From Casuarina equisetifolia (lineage: Eukaryota > Streptophyta > Magnoliopsida > Fagales > Casuarinaceae), in contig CM052357.1 in NCBI GenBank assembly GCA_028551475.1, forward strand, positions 2,046,001 to 2,110,000: a stretch of 64,000 nt of DNA. The letters are read 5' to 3'. Under the pieces are notes generated by a model. The model had not been told where the DNA came from and did not search any database. It worked only from the letters and a program-made list of their open reading frames with translations. The position numbers were made by a program, and so were the translations under genes. Each line of letters starts with the position of its first letter. Within the stretch, counting starts at the first letter, position 1. Below are positions 1-10,668 of this stretch, one piece after another.

Positions 1-1140
1 AGTAATCATTCATTCTTTGAAGTATTCTACCCTCTCACCGGTTGTAGTAGGTTGTATAATGGGTGGCTTTCTCATTGTCTGCCCATATGAGAGAAAATAC
101 CAAAGGAGATGACATGCTCTGTCTTATCCTGCCCTCGCAAGGGACCAAACCATTAACAGAAGTGACGCATCAACCTTTTTGTTTGCCACTTTAGTAATGC
201 TAGATTGCAGCATGACAATAATGTTAGCACAATTTCATTAGGCTTATCAAAAGAGAGTTTATATTAATGATTAGTTAAATAAAGTGAGACATGCGGGTTC
301 TTAATTATTAGAATATAGATTGGTTGATGCGAGCCATGCTTATCAAATAGGGTTATGATGAGTGGACCATTTTGGTAGCAAATATGGTTTAAACTAAATC
401 CTATCCACTAGCTTAGTATATAAATGTGTACCATATAAAATTAGGGTTATAAGATTTTCATGTTGGCAAAAGCTATATTTCCTTTGGTTTTCTTATCAAG
501 CAAGTGCATCTTTAAGCAAGAATGGAGGATAAGCACTTTAGCTAGAAGATTGTTTCACATTAGTGGATCTTTGATATAGATTGTAAGAATGATAACCTTT
601 TTTTATTATTTTCTTAGTTATTGACTTGATGATTGGTGTTTTAGATTTGACCATGTAAATCCAATTTTGTTTTATTTTGTCTCTTTGAGACAAAAGATTT
701 GTTTACATATGATGTCAAAGACACCGTGGGTCTAAGATCCAAAAGGTTAATTTTATTAGGTCAACATTTGGGTTTTTTTAAGTTTTTTTTTTTTAATTCA
801 GGTTTTGTACAAACAAATGGCCTTGTCATTCTCAAAAAATGAAAAAGAAAAAAAAAAGAAAAAAAAGAAAAAGAAAAGAGAAAAGCCCTAAAATCCCAAA
901 TCGAACCAAATCCAATATAGATCTAGATCTGATCGACTTGTTTGATACAATTGTCATCGGTTTTGTTGTAAATCATAAAATTTGGATACTGATTAGGTGT
1001 TTTAAATGTTATCAACTTTAGGATTTATGTTTTCATTCTAAAAATTAAAATTAGGGTTGCAAAAATTGTCTCTTTTTTGCTTTCATTGTTGCCGTTGTTC
1101 CTTTTGGTCTGAAAATTACAAGGTTTCATATCTTGCTTAA
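1..1140. repeat. alpha module, copy 1 (promoter-like repeat)
   Basis: No protein gene is visible here. The stretch recurs near 17520, 24762 and 62865. It has a TATA-like element at 417-425 followed by a telo-box (TTAGGGTT) at 441-448, then A-rich DNA, and a second telo-box at 1051-1058 followed by a CT-rich leader. Telo-box plus pyrimidine-rich leader is typical of plant ribosomal-protein and translation-factor promoters (family knowledge), but no such coding sequence is recognised downstream. In this copy the second TATA box is degenerate compared with the copies at 20319 and 63878. Promoter origin is an inference. Confidence 0.55.
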
Positions 1141-2823
1141 ATTTGACTAAAATGGCAAGGTTTCCAAAGGACAATCATTGGGTTGTGATGGCTCAATGAT
1201 ATGGTTTTGTTTGCCCTAAATTATTTGACAATTTATGTTTGTTTAAAAGGTGAGGGTTTTGATTTACATATGACTTTTGATAAATCCATTAAGCATATTG
1301 TTATTGGGCAAAGGATTTCTATTATTGTTGCACAATAGCACTTGGTAACATTGTTATTGTCTAAAGTTCTTTTTTATCCATTGTTGTTGACTATTTGATT
1401 TTTTTAAACATGTTATATTGATTGGTGAAAGAGTTTGTTACTAATTAAACCTCAGTTGGATTAGTCAATGTTTTCTTAAGACTATATGTCTTAATCTTGT
1501 TGCTCTATCATATATGAATGTCAAGAATTAACACTAAGTACAATGGCTTATCATTTTTTCACTTTGACTGTGGCAATGTGTAGATCATATTAAGTTGTTG
1601 TTTCTTTATTAATTATCCTTAGGTTGTTGTCTTGATCCTTGTTTTATCAGATTGAGCTATTTGATTTGTTAATGTTTATAAGGCCATGTATGGCCTAGTT
1701 TGCTAAGTGTAAAAGTTAAGTGTGTAGTGAGAAATTAGTAAGGCCTTGTATAGAAAAAGTTATTGTTGTGTTTTGTTATTTATTGTATTATGGTGAGATG
1801 TGTTAGGCTTTTATTTGTGAAATAGATTATAAATCTTTATGTTTTATAAACAAATAATTAAGATATACTAAAGTTAAGCGTGTAGCTCTCATATTTTAGT
1901 AAAAAGATCTTTTTTACTATTGGTAAGAGGAGGTGGATGTAGATTTGAATATTCGGATAATCTACTTGAACAATTTTGGTGTGCATTTATTTTTCTACCT
2001 TCTTTTCTTATTTTTAAACAACAATATCAATAGAATAAAATAAAATAAGATAAACTCAATCCCCACCCCCCCCAATTGGGTTAATTCATATCTAACAAAT
2101 ACATGATTGTGGTAGTTGAACTAGTGGACAATGTTTCCCTCCTTATACAATGATTTAACTCAATAATATGTAAATCTTATTTGAATAATGTATATTCTTG
2201 GTATTTACTTGCAATTATTATATGCATATATACTATAAAATTTCTATAATACTTTGGAAAAACAAGAGATCTTGTAATATTACATGACTCTCATTGTGCA
2301 GATTATTTGACTTTAGGTAAAAAAATATATGACTATTTGACAATCTAATCTTGATTATGGAGGTAATGGCAACCATTTAGATTGCAATCAATGTGTGTAT
2401 GGAGCAAGAGACCAAGCTATACCGCTTTTTTGCAGTAAAGAGAGTAGGAAAAGTTGGCTAGAAATATTGAAACACCTCAACTAATGTTTTAAGTAATAAA
2501 TGTTAATGTGAGATAATGAAATGATATCTTTAATTTACATTTAAAAACAACCTTGAATCATAATATCAAGGATAAATACTCTTTGCATTGCCCTAGAAAC
2601 TATTTGCAATTAAATAGTAACATATAAGAAATGCCACAAAAGTGGTTCAAATACAAAAACAAACTATGTTATAGAAAACCAAAGTCATGATAAAATGGTA
2701 CTAATAAGCAACCACACAAGTGCTAATGTCAACAAATATCCAAGTTCCCATAAGTATAATCTAAAACACATATATAAATGACCCAAAATAAATTTAGTGG
2801 AATGATACTGGTACATGTGTACG
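1141..2823. repeat. beta intergenic repeat and ERD4 A 3' flank
   Basis: AT-rich sequence with no gene visible. It recurs almost unchanged at about 25910-27582 and, shortened, at about 31812-33081 and 46950-47631. A C-rich run lies near 2061-2073. The last 350 bases are the 3' flank of the minus-strand ERD4 copy A and are shared by all type-1 copies, so they probably hold its 3' UTR. No polyadenylation site could be fixed. Confidence 0.5.
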
Positions 2824-5800
2824 TCAAACAAAAGATACTGATCTTGAAACCTGTGATAAGTCATCTTCAAATTGACAATCATCAATCTTCTGAGAACGCA
2901 AGCTGGGTGGGATGAAAGCTCTGAAGACTTCAGCCATGTTAGGGACTTCGTTCAATGGGTGGCAAACGACTTCCAATGCCGTGTTGTGGAAAAATGGGTA
3001 AAATATTTTGTTGCAAGTATATCTAAAGAGGAAGTTAAGTATGAAAAGTGGAATCACGAGATATATATAGTACAATTGCCTAGACCCAAGGAAGTAATAC
3101 ATGGTAAATTGGCATAACAATAGAGAATTTAGGATGCGTTGATGAATGTTAGGCCACATCCTTCCATAACTTTCATATGAGGGGACATATACTTTAAGTG
3201 CCTGTTGGACAAAAAAATCCATAAATAAAAATAAAAACAAAAATAAGGAGCCTAATAAAGCTTAGATTTCTCAAAACAAACATTTTGAAGCTTATGTATG
3301 TGATATTTGCACACTTTTAAGAAGTAATGAACCGTGAGGTACTACTTCGTTCTTTTCTTTTCTTTTCTTTTCTTTTTTCTTTTTTTCTCCTTCTCACACA
3401 TTTGTTGGGCCAATATATGTAGTTGTGTCAAGTATCCTAACAAGTCTACGAAATGCTCCTTCTTGATGGTTAAACAATAGGGTATATACTTTAATATTCA
3501 ATTGTAGCTTTGATGTCATGAGAACATTTAAAGATCCTAACAATTGCTGCTAAACATTTAACCTTTACTGCTAGTAGGTTGTTAGAAGTGATATGTTGGG
3601 GCTTGATGGTGTGTGGTGGTGAGAAATATCCCAGCATGCTTGCAAGCTATACCATTGAGGTGATCAAGAAGCAAAATATATGATCTAACTATCAACTATC
3701 ATTTTTGGTCTAATAGTAGCACTTAAAAATTTTAACAATATTATCACTTCCAGAAGGTAAAATACTACCACACTTAATATACATGTTATATATATACACA
3801 AATGCGCAGCAAAAACATTCAACAATCGTAGAAAATATTGAGAAATTTATGTTTTTTGACAAAGCCATTGCTACATTCACAAAGAACCAATTCTTTTATC
3901 ATTTGGAGTATTTCATATAATAATGAGCCACTATAGAATTTCCCCTCTGATGTTTTTGTGACTAACTTACCAAATAACATAATAATATATGGATCTTCAA
4001 AGGTTCATACTTAAAAGTGAAAAAAAAAAAAAGAAGCAATTTAGTCGATTAAAATTACCATTTTACCCTTGCAAAATTACTATTTTAACCCTTTACAGGA
4101 ATTTTGATCCTTAATTAACAGAACGGCATTCATATCCTCGACTTGGTCCTACACAAAAAAGGACCTTGGTCGCATAAGAACTTAGAATTCAAGGGATATC
4201 GTCGAAGAATACCTGATGTCTAAGAACTAGCCATGCTACTCCATAGTAAGCCACACCAAACGGGATAAGAAGAGGAACTTCAACAGAGTAGCATAGGACA
4301 AGTGTGAGGATCAGCATGTTAGCAGGCAGCCTAGTTCCATAATCCAGATCGGCAGGAGAACAAGCTTCTTTCCTCTGTGCCTCGGTCTTGTACCAATACT
4401 TCGTCTTTAAATGGTATGGAATTAAAGTAAATAATCTAGACAGCTCAAGACCATAGCCAACAAATGCCCTGGGAAACATAGATTTACCATATCGAATGAG
4501 AAGTCTAAATTGTTAAGCTTAATGCAAAGATTGTTCTGACAAGTACAAAGATATATGGACAAACGAAGAGGTTGGCCTTACACGAACAGAGTTCAATGTT
4601 AGAATAGAATAAGAAATAATACAAGAGTAAAAACCAAATGATAATGTAAACATAAGCTTTCGGGATTTTGGAGAGAAAAGAAACAAAATCATTTATATAA
4701 GAAGTTCAAAATCATCATCTTACTGGAAAGCCACATAGGTCATCAAGAACGTTATCAAGCCCGTTGTATACTTTTGCAGAAAATCTTCTTGCATTAACAC
4801 TCTAAGAGATTTTTCCTGGACGTTCTCCAACGTGGTTACGTAAAGATGGACTGGAATAAAAGCGCTTGAACCAAAGAAATAAAAATATTTCCCCGAAGCT
4901 GCTCTGACTGCATGGCTTTTACTGGGGATCCCCTGAGCCTTGGAGAGAAGCAAAAGTAACTTGCGTATCAAAGATAGAAGCAAATCGAATGCAATAGGAG
5001 AGAAAGCTTCCAACAATGTACTGATTACTCTCAATTTCTCCAATTTCTTCAGGCTTAAGAGACCATAGAGAAACGAAAACAAAATCAAGTGGAAAGGGAT
5101 GGCCATCAAGGCCGCAATAATATATGCGACATATCGACGTACTTTCCTCTGAAAGAACTTGATTTTAAGATTGTTCCATATCAGTTGACGTGGTTCGGGA
5201 GCACTGATAACCGTCCAGTTGTTATCCAATTGGGAATGTCGGCCCTGAGCTGCCGAGGCTGCCGTCAACCTGCTTGTAAAAAAGACCAGAGCGGCGCCTT
5301 GCTGCTTCTCCCGGAGAGTGACTTTCTGCTCAGATTCTAGTTTTGGTATTAGTTCATTGATCTTTTTATTGTAGTACTCTATGCTATCTACTTTTTTACC
5401 AAAAAGACCAAGAAAGCCAGTCCTGTTAGTGGGTCTTGCTCCTTCTGATTTGCCAGTTGAATTTGTCTCTGTGCTGTCTGCTTTTTTGCCAAAAAAACCA
5501 AGAAAGCCAGTCCTGTTAGTAAGTCTTGCCCTTTCTGGTTTGCCAGTTGATTTTGACTCTGCATATATTGCCTCGGCAAGTGCAAGGTTCTTTCTGTACC
5601 CTTCTAACTCTTCCCAAATTTTGTTCACCTAAGAGAACCGATGTTAAGTTATAAACCAGTGTATATAGTCATTACACGTATGCTACTTTTTTTAATGCAT
5701 CTAGGGTGCTCACAATTTTTACTTCCACACAAGATATAATTTTGACTTTGAACCTCTAAATTTGAAATACCCATGCATTACGAAGAGGATAAATTATTGA

Positions 5801-7869
5801 GTTGATTTCCACACAAATATATATCAAAGTGATATCTAGGATTTAAAAGGTTAGATTATGGTAATATATCTGTATTTAAAGTCAATCATTGCAAACAACT
5901 TCCAACAATATTTTTTACAAACTCTTATGGAATAAAGATCATACTTAGCTTATAAGAAACCATAAAAAAAATTTTAAAAACATGAAAGATATAAGGTCAA
6001 AAAGTGGAATAATCTAATAAATTTTATGAATGATTTGTTGATCCCACATATGACATTTAGTGCAATGGAAAAAGAAGAGAAAAAAAAAAAAGAAATCCTT
6101 CAAGTGCTATCTAGTGTTGAAATAATCAAGGAAGTAAAATAAAACATTCATACAAAATTGATGTCTTACCTTTTTGTTATCTGTAATCACCATCGATTTG
6201 TAATATTTATCAAGATAAATAGTTTTGAAATATGAATCCACCTGTTCTTTTCTTGTTTGCCCTTTGCCAATAGGTATGTCTCTAACAAGAATGGCAAATT
6301 GTTCAGGCTTCACTTCTGAAGACAAAAGAGCATTGGCTCTTAGTCTAGAGACATGCTTAAATGCCTTCCATAGTAGGTAATATGTAACAAATGAAATCCA
6401 GTATGTAGCTAGCAGACATACCAATAACCAATGACTCTTTTTCTGTATATCCACACAAAAAAAGACTTTATTAAAAAATTATGAAAAGAATAAATCATTA
6501 CAAACAATATAGAAGGTATAAAATTTTGACTTTACTTTTTAAAAGACATTTATTAGATAGCCAAAACACACAAATCTTATCCTAAGTACTTCTTGTATTG
6601 GAAGATGTGCCTCTATTTATGCAGCAGGTGGGAGATTTTATCCACGTGATGCAAATTTATAAAATGTAGTTCTCCGTCACTTGATAACCTATTGCCCCGG
6701 AGAATTAAAAAGGAAAAAAGAAAAAAGGGATTAACCAATCAGTTCATGAAAACTGTGTTGCATACTTCGATATTTTCCATGGATAACTTGGTAGGGTCAA
6801 TAAAGCTCCTACTGCTTGAGTTTGTCGCCTTCACTGCATGATTAGTGGCAGCAACTGGCAGAAGAACTGGCAGCAGCACTAAGCCAGATAAGACCAAGAT
6901 TCCTAACACTGCAGATTAATTGGCAAAAAGACCATATTAGAGATTGATCACATTACTCCTGAAAAGTTAAAACATGTAGGCCACCACAAGTTTGAAAAAC
7001 TAAACCAAATCGAAGAAAACTCAAATACAAGTTTATCTTCAGGAAACCAAAAGAAATTTCCAATCACTTGCCCAAAAGGTATGTATATAAGAGATTTACG
7101 ATATAAACTTTAAACATAAGCTAAAAGTTCGAACAAAGAAAGTGACGTTCATAAAAAGAAAATGAGTCATTAAGAAAGATGACTCAGAACTCTCTCTCAT
7201 CGAATGACAGAAACTTTCTCTCTCAGGAAACCCAAAACTCTCTTAGCCACCGAACCCTCTTTAGCCGGAAATATCTGCCGCCGGAGCCTTCGCCCCAAGC
7301 CCACTGCCCTTCCCCCGCTCCTTTCACTCCACCCTCCACCTCTTCCCCATCCCCAACCCGAAAACCTGCGCCCCCATCGTGCCCAGAAAGTTTCTTTATT
7401 TTAAAATATAAAATTTTTATAAAAAAATATTATTTTAAAAAATTTTAAAAATTTTTAATTTTTATATTTTCGTAATTTTTGTAATTATAAGATATATCTG
7501 TATACTTTTGTATATTATTTTTTATTAATATATACTTATATTTTTTAAAATAAAATTACAAAAATGGCAAAAGAAAGCAAAGAGAACCAAAGACAAACCG
7601 GTGTTCAGGAAGACGAAGTACACGGCAGTATCAACCCCTGACATGGCTATCACATCCTGTTCCGATGACGACAAAGCCTCCTGGATCCAGGCGAACGGGT
7701 TCCGGGTCCTGGACCCGCCCTCCCATGGCTCCATGTCCTTCAAGATCCGGTTCGTGTAGTAAACCATAGCGTTCTCGGGCTTCCTCGACAACCAAGTGTA
7801 AAGCAGCATCAGAACCACGAATATCAGAAAAGCTGTCCCGAGGGACGTCCAGAACGAGCTGAAATCCAT
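2824..7869 (-). CDS. ERD4: ERD4/OSCA3-like CSC1 channel, copy A, intact
   Basis: Six exons on the minus strand: 7599-7869, 6766-6908, 6170-6442, 4724-5628, 4213-4468 and 2824-3201. They sum to 2226 nt (741 aa) in one frame with GT-AG introns. The protein matches Arabidopsis ERD4 (OSCA3.1, about 724 aa), a membrane protein of the CSC1/OSCA family of hyperosmolality- or stretch-gated cation channels. Exons 1-3 carry the N-terminal membrane region (helices near residues 5-28, 78-110, 142-165). Exon 3 to mid exon 4 carry the cytosolic PHM7-like domain. The rest is the multi-helix DUF221 domain, with GYGLELSR in exon 5 and ALKVYVPSYESYGRMWP in exon 6. The ATG at 7869 is the first in frame; the codon three triplets upstream is GTG. 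Oddities: two copies of a 30-aa repeat near residues 254-313, and membrane helices in exon 4 that diverge from canonical ERD4 and are slightly shorter. Channel activity is inferred from family. Confidence 0.85.
5377..5556 (-). repeat. in-frame 90-bp coding repeat x2 (copy A exon 4)
   Basis: Two adjacent 30-aa units, each with the core TGK.E.AR..NRTGFLG and ending in KKxDS.E, lie in the cytosolic loop just before the conserved DSIEYY motif. Arabidopsis ERD4 has a single equivalent (TNKTGFCGL). The unit is 90 bp, so gain or loss keeps the frame. Confidence 0.9.
6643..6648. promoter_or_regulatory. G-box (CACGTG) in ERD4 intron 2, copy A
   Basis: A palindromic CACGTG lies in intron 2 and is conserved in D (31415), E (36692) and F (51464). 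Such G-box/ABRE cores bind bZIP and bHLH factors, and ERD4 is a dehydration-induced gene in Arabidopsis. A regulatory role here is only inferred. Confidence 0.35.
7395..7565 (+). mobile_element. LINE 3' tail fragment in ERD4 A intron 1
   Basis: Very AT-rich stretch that resembles the 3' end of the LINE at 46440-46617 and the insertion at 53131-53275, with the shared run of attattaata followed by an A-rich end. It occurs at the same place in copy F (52222-52395) and is absent from copy E, which has different sequence there. It ends only about 35 bases from the exon 1 splice donor. No clean target duplication could be read. Confidence 0.5.
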
Positions 7870-8340
7870 CTCTAACACTCAACCAGGCTCTCTGTGAAGA
7901 AGAAGGAGTGGAGGGGACTGGAATCAGTGTACCACCTACCAGTCAACCAAAACCCCTGCAGTCCGCAGATTATCCAATTTGTCAGAAAACTTCAAACTTT
8001 CGAGACTTATCTCAAACATGGCGTCGCTCTTTTACTACTTACTCTGGATTTTTTTTCCCTCAACCCTTAAATGTCTTTCAAAACAATTCTACATGGTTTT
8101 CTTCTTCACAAAGCGTCAGACGTTGACGAATTAACAGATCTCACACGCACAGAGAAAGAGAGACAGAGAGAGAGAGTAGCGGATGAGACCGGGATTGCCA
8201 CCCTTCTCTTCTCTCTTTCACCAGATTATGCTAGTGTAAGAAGAATGAAGTTACAACATAATATAACTTTATACCTAAACCGTGATCAACGGCGCTTTCA
8301 CCCTGCTATTTCAGCCGAAGGCCATCTCCAAATTTGAATG
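7870..8340 (-). promoter_or_regulatory. ERD4 A upstream region with GA-rich tract
   Basis: Sequence immediately upstream of the ERD4 A start on the minus strand, conserved in E (37691-38160) and F (52701-53130). It includes a GA/GACA-rich microsatellite near 8155-8177 (CT-rich on the gene strand). ORFs across it look non-coding: they follow low-complexity sequence and one is broken in F. No clear TATA box was found, so the promoter assignment rests on position and conservation. Confidence 0.45.
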
Positions 8341-9104
8341 AGGGAGTTTCCATGGAAAAGAAGTTTTAGAATTGGAATAGCTAGGAATTTTGGCAAAATA
8401 CGATGACTATTACTTGAACTATTCTTGCTTACATAATTCCTTATTGTTACATATTTATAGCCAGAATGGAAGAGATCACACTCAAGACTCTATCACACAT
8501 TCTCAAAAGAAAAGTCTTAGGCAGCTTCCTTGAAATACAAAGAAATTAGAAAAATCTAGCAAGTTGGCGAACGGAGTCCACCGTTCACACGCGTTGGGTC
8601 ATTGGTAAACTTTCGATCGGAGTGGATGAGCTTGTTCCTGTGCACAGTTTCTGGAGAGTCGACAAGGAATCTATCTCTTCGACAGCGAGAGTGTTGGATG
8701 GACCTTCAATGGAATTTCGTGGAAACTGAATTGAGGAGGGCTAAGAGAAATTGCTGGGCTGATGAAAGGAAAAAGACATGCTAAAGAAAGAAAAATATCA
8801 TAGATGAGACACGACGCTGAAAATCAAGCCCTCTTTCTCACTTGCTGAGCTGGACTTCTCCTTTGAGACTTTTTTTCCCCCTCTTCTTTGCTTGCAGAGC
8901 TAGACTTTATCTTCGAATTGTTGTACATGGACCTAAGTGAACTTCCTTGCTTAAACCAGGGGAACCAAATTGTCGTAAAATTGTGTTTCCTACTACATTG
9001 CTTATGTGTGACGACTGAAATCTCTACCTGACGGGGGAGTGCTGTGATGCATGTTGCTGAGTAAGAAGCTCGTAACAGAGAAAATTTGAGGCCTTCCTTT
9101 TTCC

Positions 9105-9211
9105 CCAGCTGGTGATGTAGACTCTGAAGGCAACCGGAGTTGACAAAGAACTAATTTGCCAGCTGGTGATGTAAACTCTGAAGGCAACCGGAGTTGACAA
9201 GAACTAATTTG
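9105..9211. repeat. 54-bp tandem duplication
   Basis: Two adjacent near-identical units starting CCAGCTGGTGATGTA at 9105 and 9159. It lies inside the extra block found only in this spacer. No function is apparent. Confidence 0.85.
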
Positions 9212-9592
9212 GTGGAAGTTCTGTGTAGTAGAAAGGAATAGTTGCGGAACTTATCAAATTAAATACCAACCACGTTTCATGCGTCTCATATCATGAAGTC
9301 AGAAGAACACTTTCACATACCTGTTATGAAAAAACCAGCTTATGGCAAGATGGCTTATCGCAATAAGAGCTGCATGACGTCTTTTATATTTTAATAGTTG
9401 TTACTGGTTGTCATAGATTTCTTGCAACATTAATGGGGTTTTCTCCTGGAGTTTTGTTATGATTATAGAGCCGTAAATCCCCTTTTCTGAACCTACGAAC
9501 CTACATGATGTGTTGAATTGTCATAAGTCTTCCTCTACTCTGCTTGCACTTGGGCCCCAGGGGTTTTGGGCCTGTTACACAGCATGTGCCAA

Positions 9593-9611
9593 ACCAGGAT
9601 ATAATCCTGGT
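9593..9611. repeat. small perfect hairpin
   Basis: An 8-bp stem (ACCAGGAT / ATCCTGGT) around a 3-base loop. Related AATCCTGGTTTCC sequence recurs about 50 bases on. It lies in the unassigned extra block. Confidence 0.6.
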
Positions 9612-10075
9612 CTCACACGTCCTCCTATGCGCATGGCATCTGCCAAACCAGAAAAATAATCCTGGTTTCCCGGAAACTCTTCCGAAGTTTCCCAAATCGA
9701 CGCCAGACCCCGGTGAACAATCGACTGCGTAAGGAAAGACTGCAACCAGTTTTTCCTTCTCTATCTCCAGCCTCGACCGGAGGACGGCCACACAAGGAAG
9801 AAATCGTGGCTCTTCCAAAGGTTATCCTTTTTATTTGTAAAGTCATCCAATACAGGAACACTTTCTTGAAAGCCAGTATTTCTCTTGTTCATTTCCGGTG
9901 TCTCCTGGCCTCAAGATTTCACAAACTAGAACTCTAATTATTTTGACAGTACGCGTACATGTTATGGTAATCATCCCTACAAGAACCTTTGAAAATTAAA
10001 AGAAAACCCCAAGAGGAACGAGGAGTCTGCTGGAAAAAAGCAGATTCATTGATCTCCAGCAATAACGCTGTTGCC

Positions 10076-10668
10076 ATGGCAGCCCTCTCTGCATCATCCA
10101 TGACTCTCTTTCTACTTGTTTACTTCGTTTCTTTTGCTTTATTGTCCCTTACTACCACCGCTACCATCACAAAGCCTCGACGGTTCGCCACCAAACTCAT
10201 TCAACATGAATCTCTTCTCTGCAATGCGAACAATGACAGCAACGTATCTGGCCGAGTTGGGGGTGCCGTAGAAAGCTCAACCGCACGTTTAGCCAACTTA
10301 CAGTCAAGGACTCTAGGCGCTTCTCTTGCCGCCGATGTTATCCAACCCGGTTTTATTCCGGATAGCAAACATATGTTAGGGTTTATGGCAAAAGCATCCA
10401 TCGGTCAGCCTCCTGTTCCACAACTCCTACTTTTGGATACAGGTAGCTCATTGTTGTGGAGGCAGTGCCTCCCTTGCACCAAGTGACTTGCCACGTAGGA
10501 CGCCACATGGAACTTATTTCCGGGAATGCTGCATCCCTCCCTTCTTGGCAACGATCGTGTCCCCAAGATTGAAGGATATCTCTTTTCAAACAGACTTTCA
10601 TCAATCCAAGTTGCTTATGGTACAAGGAGACCTTGCCAATGAACTAGAAATTGGACTTGCCTCTTTTT
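10076..10668 (+). pseudogene. truncated CDR1/nepenthesin-like aspartic protease 1
   Basis: The ATG at 10076 sits in a good context (GCCATGG) and opens a 136-codon frame ending at 10486. Residues about 8-30 form a signal-peptide-like hydrophobic stretch. ITKPRRFATKLIQHES resembles the propeptide of CDR1-like secreted aspartic proteases. SIGQPPVPQ leads into the catalytic DTGSSLLW (Asp at residue 121) and CLPCTK. The frame then stops, whereas the family runs to about 430-480 aa with a second catalytic Asp. About 180 bases on, a GDLANELEI segment resembles the next conserved block (YGDGS..KGDLATE) in another frame, so the region is a decayed gene. It diverges from ERD4 A about 2.2 kb away. A short secreted product is possible but unlikely to be proteolytic. 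Confidence 0.7.

Larger units (their letters stand above)
8341..10075. other. spacer between ERD4 A and the aspartic protease fragment
   Basis: No gene seen. Compared with the equivalent spacers in E and F, this copy holds roughly 0.9 kb of extra sequence between about 8812 and 9765 that I cannot assign to a family. The final 300 bases, up to the protease start codon, are nearly identical in the three units and may be its promoter and leader. Confidence 0.45.

Noticed and set aside
441..448. TTAGGGTT as interstitial telomere repeat
   Set aside because: Single motif, not tandem; a telo-box promoter element fits better.
839..1021. Lysine-rich small protein
   Set aside because: Produced by an A/G-rich low-complexity tract that changes length in every alpha copy.
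2872..3117. Plus-strand frames opposite exon 6 (also 20848, 27631, 47659)
   Set aside because: Antisense shadows of ERD4 exon 6; they change exactly as the exon changes and match no family.
5381..5632. Open frame on the plus strand repeated at 30148, 35417 and 50123
   Set aside because: It is the antisense of ERD4 exon 4; its openness comes from the 90-bp coding repeat on the other strand.
8071..8337. 88-codon frame conserved between units A and E
   Set aside because: Covers a microsatellite in the ERD4 leader, is interrupted by a LINE tail in F, and matches no family.
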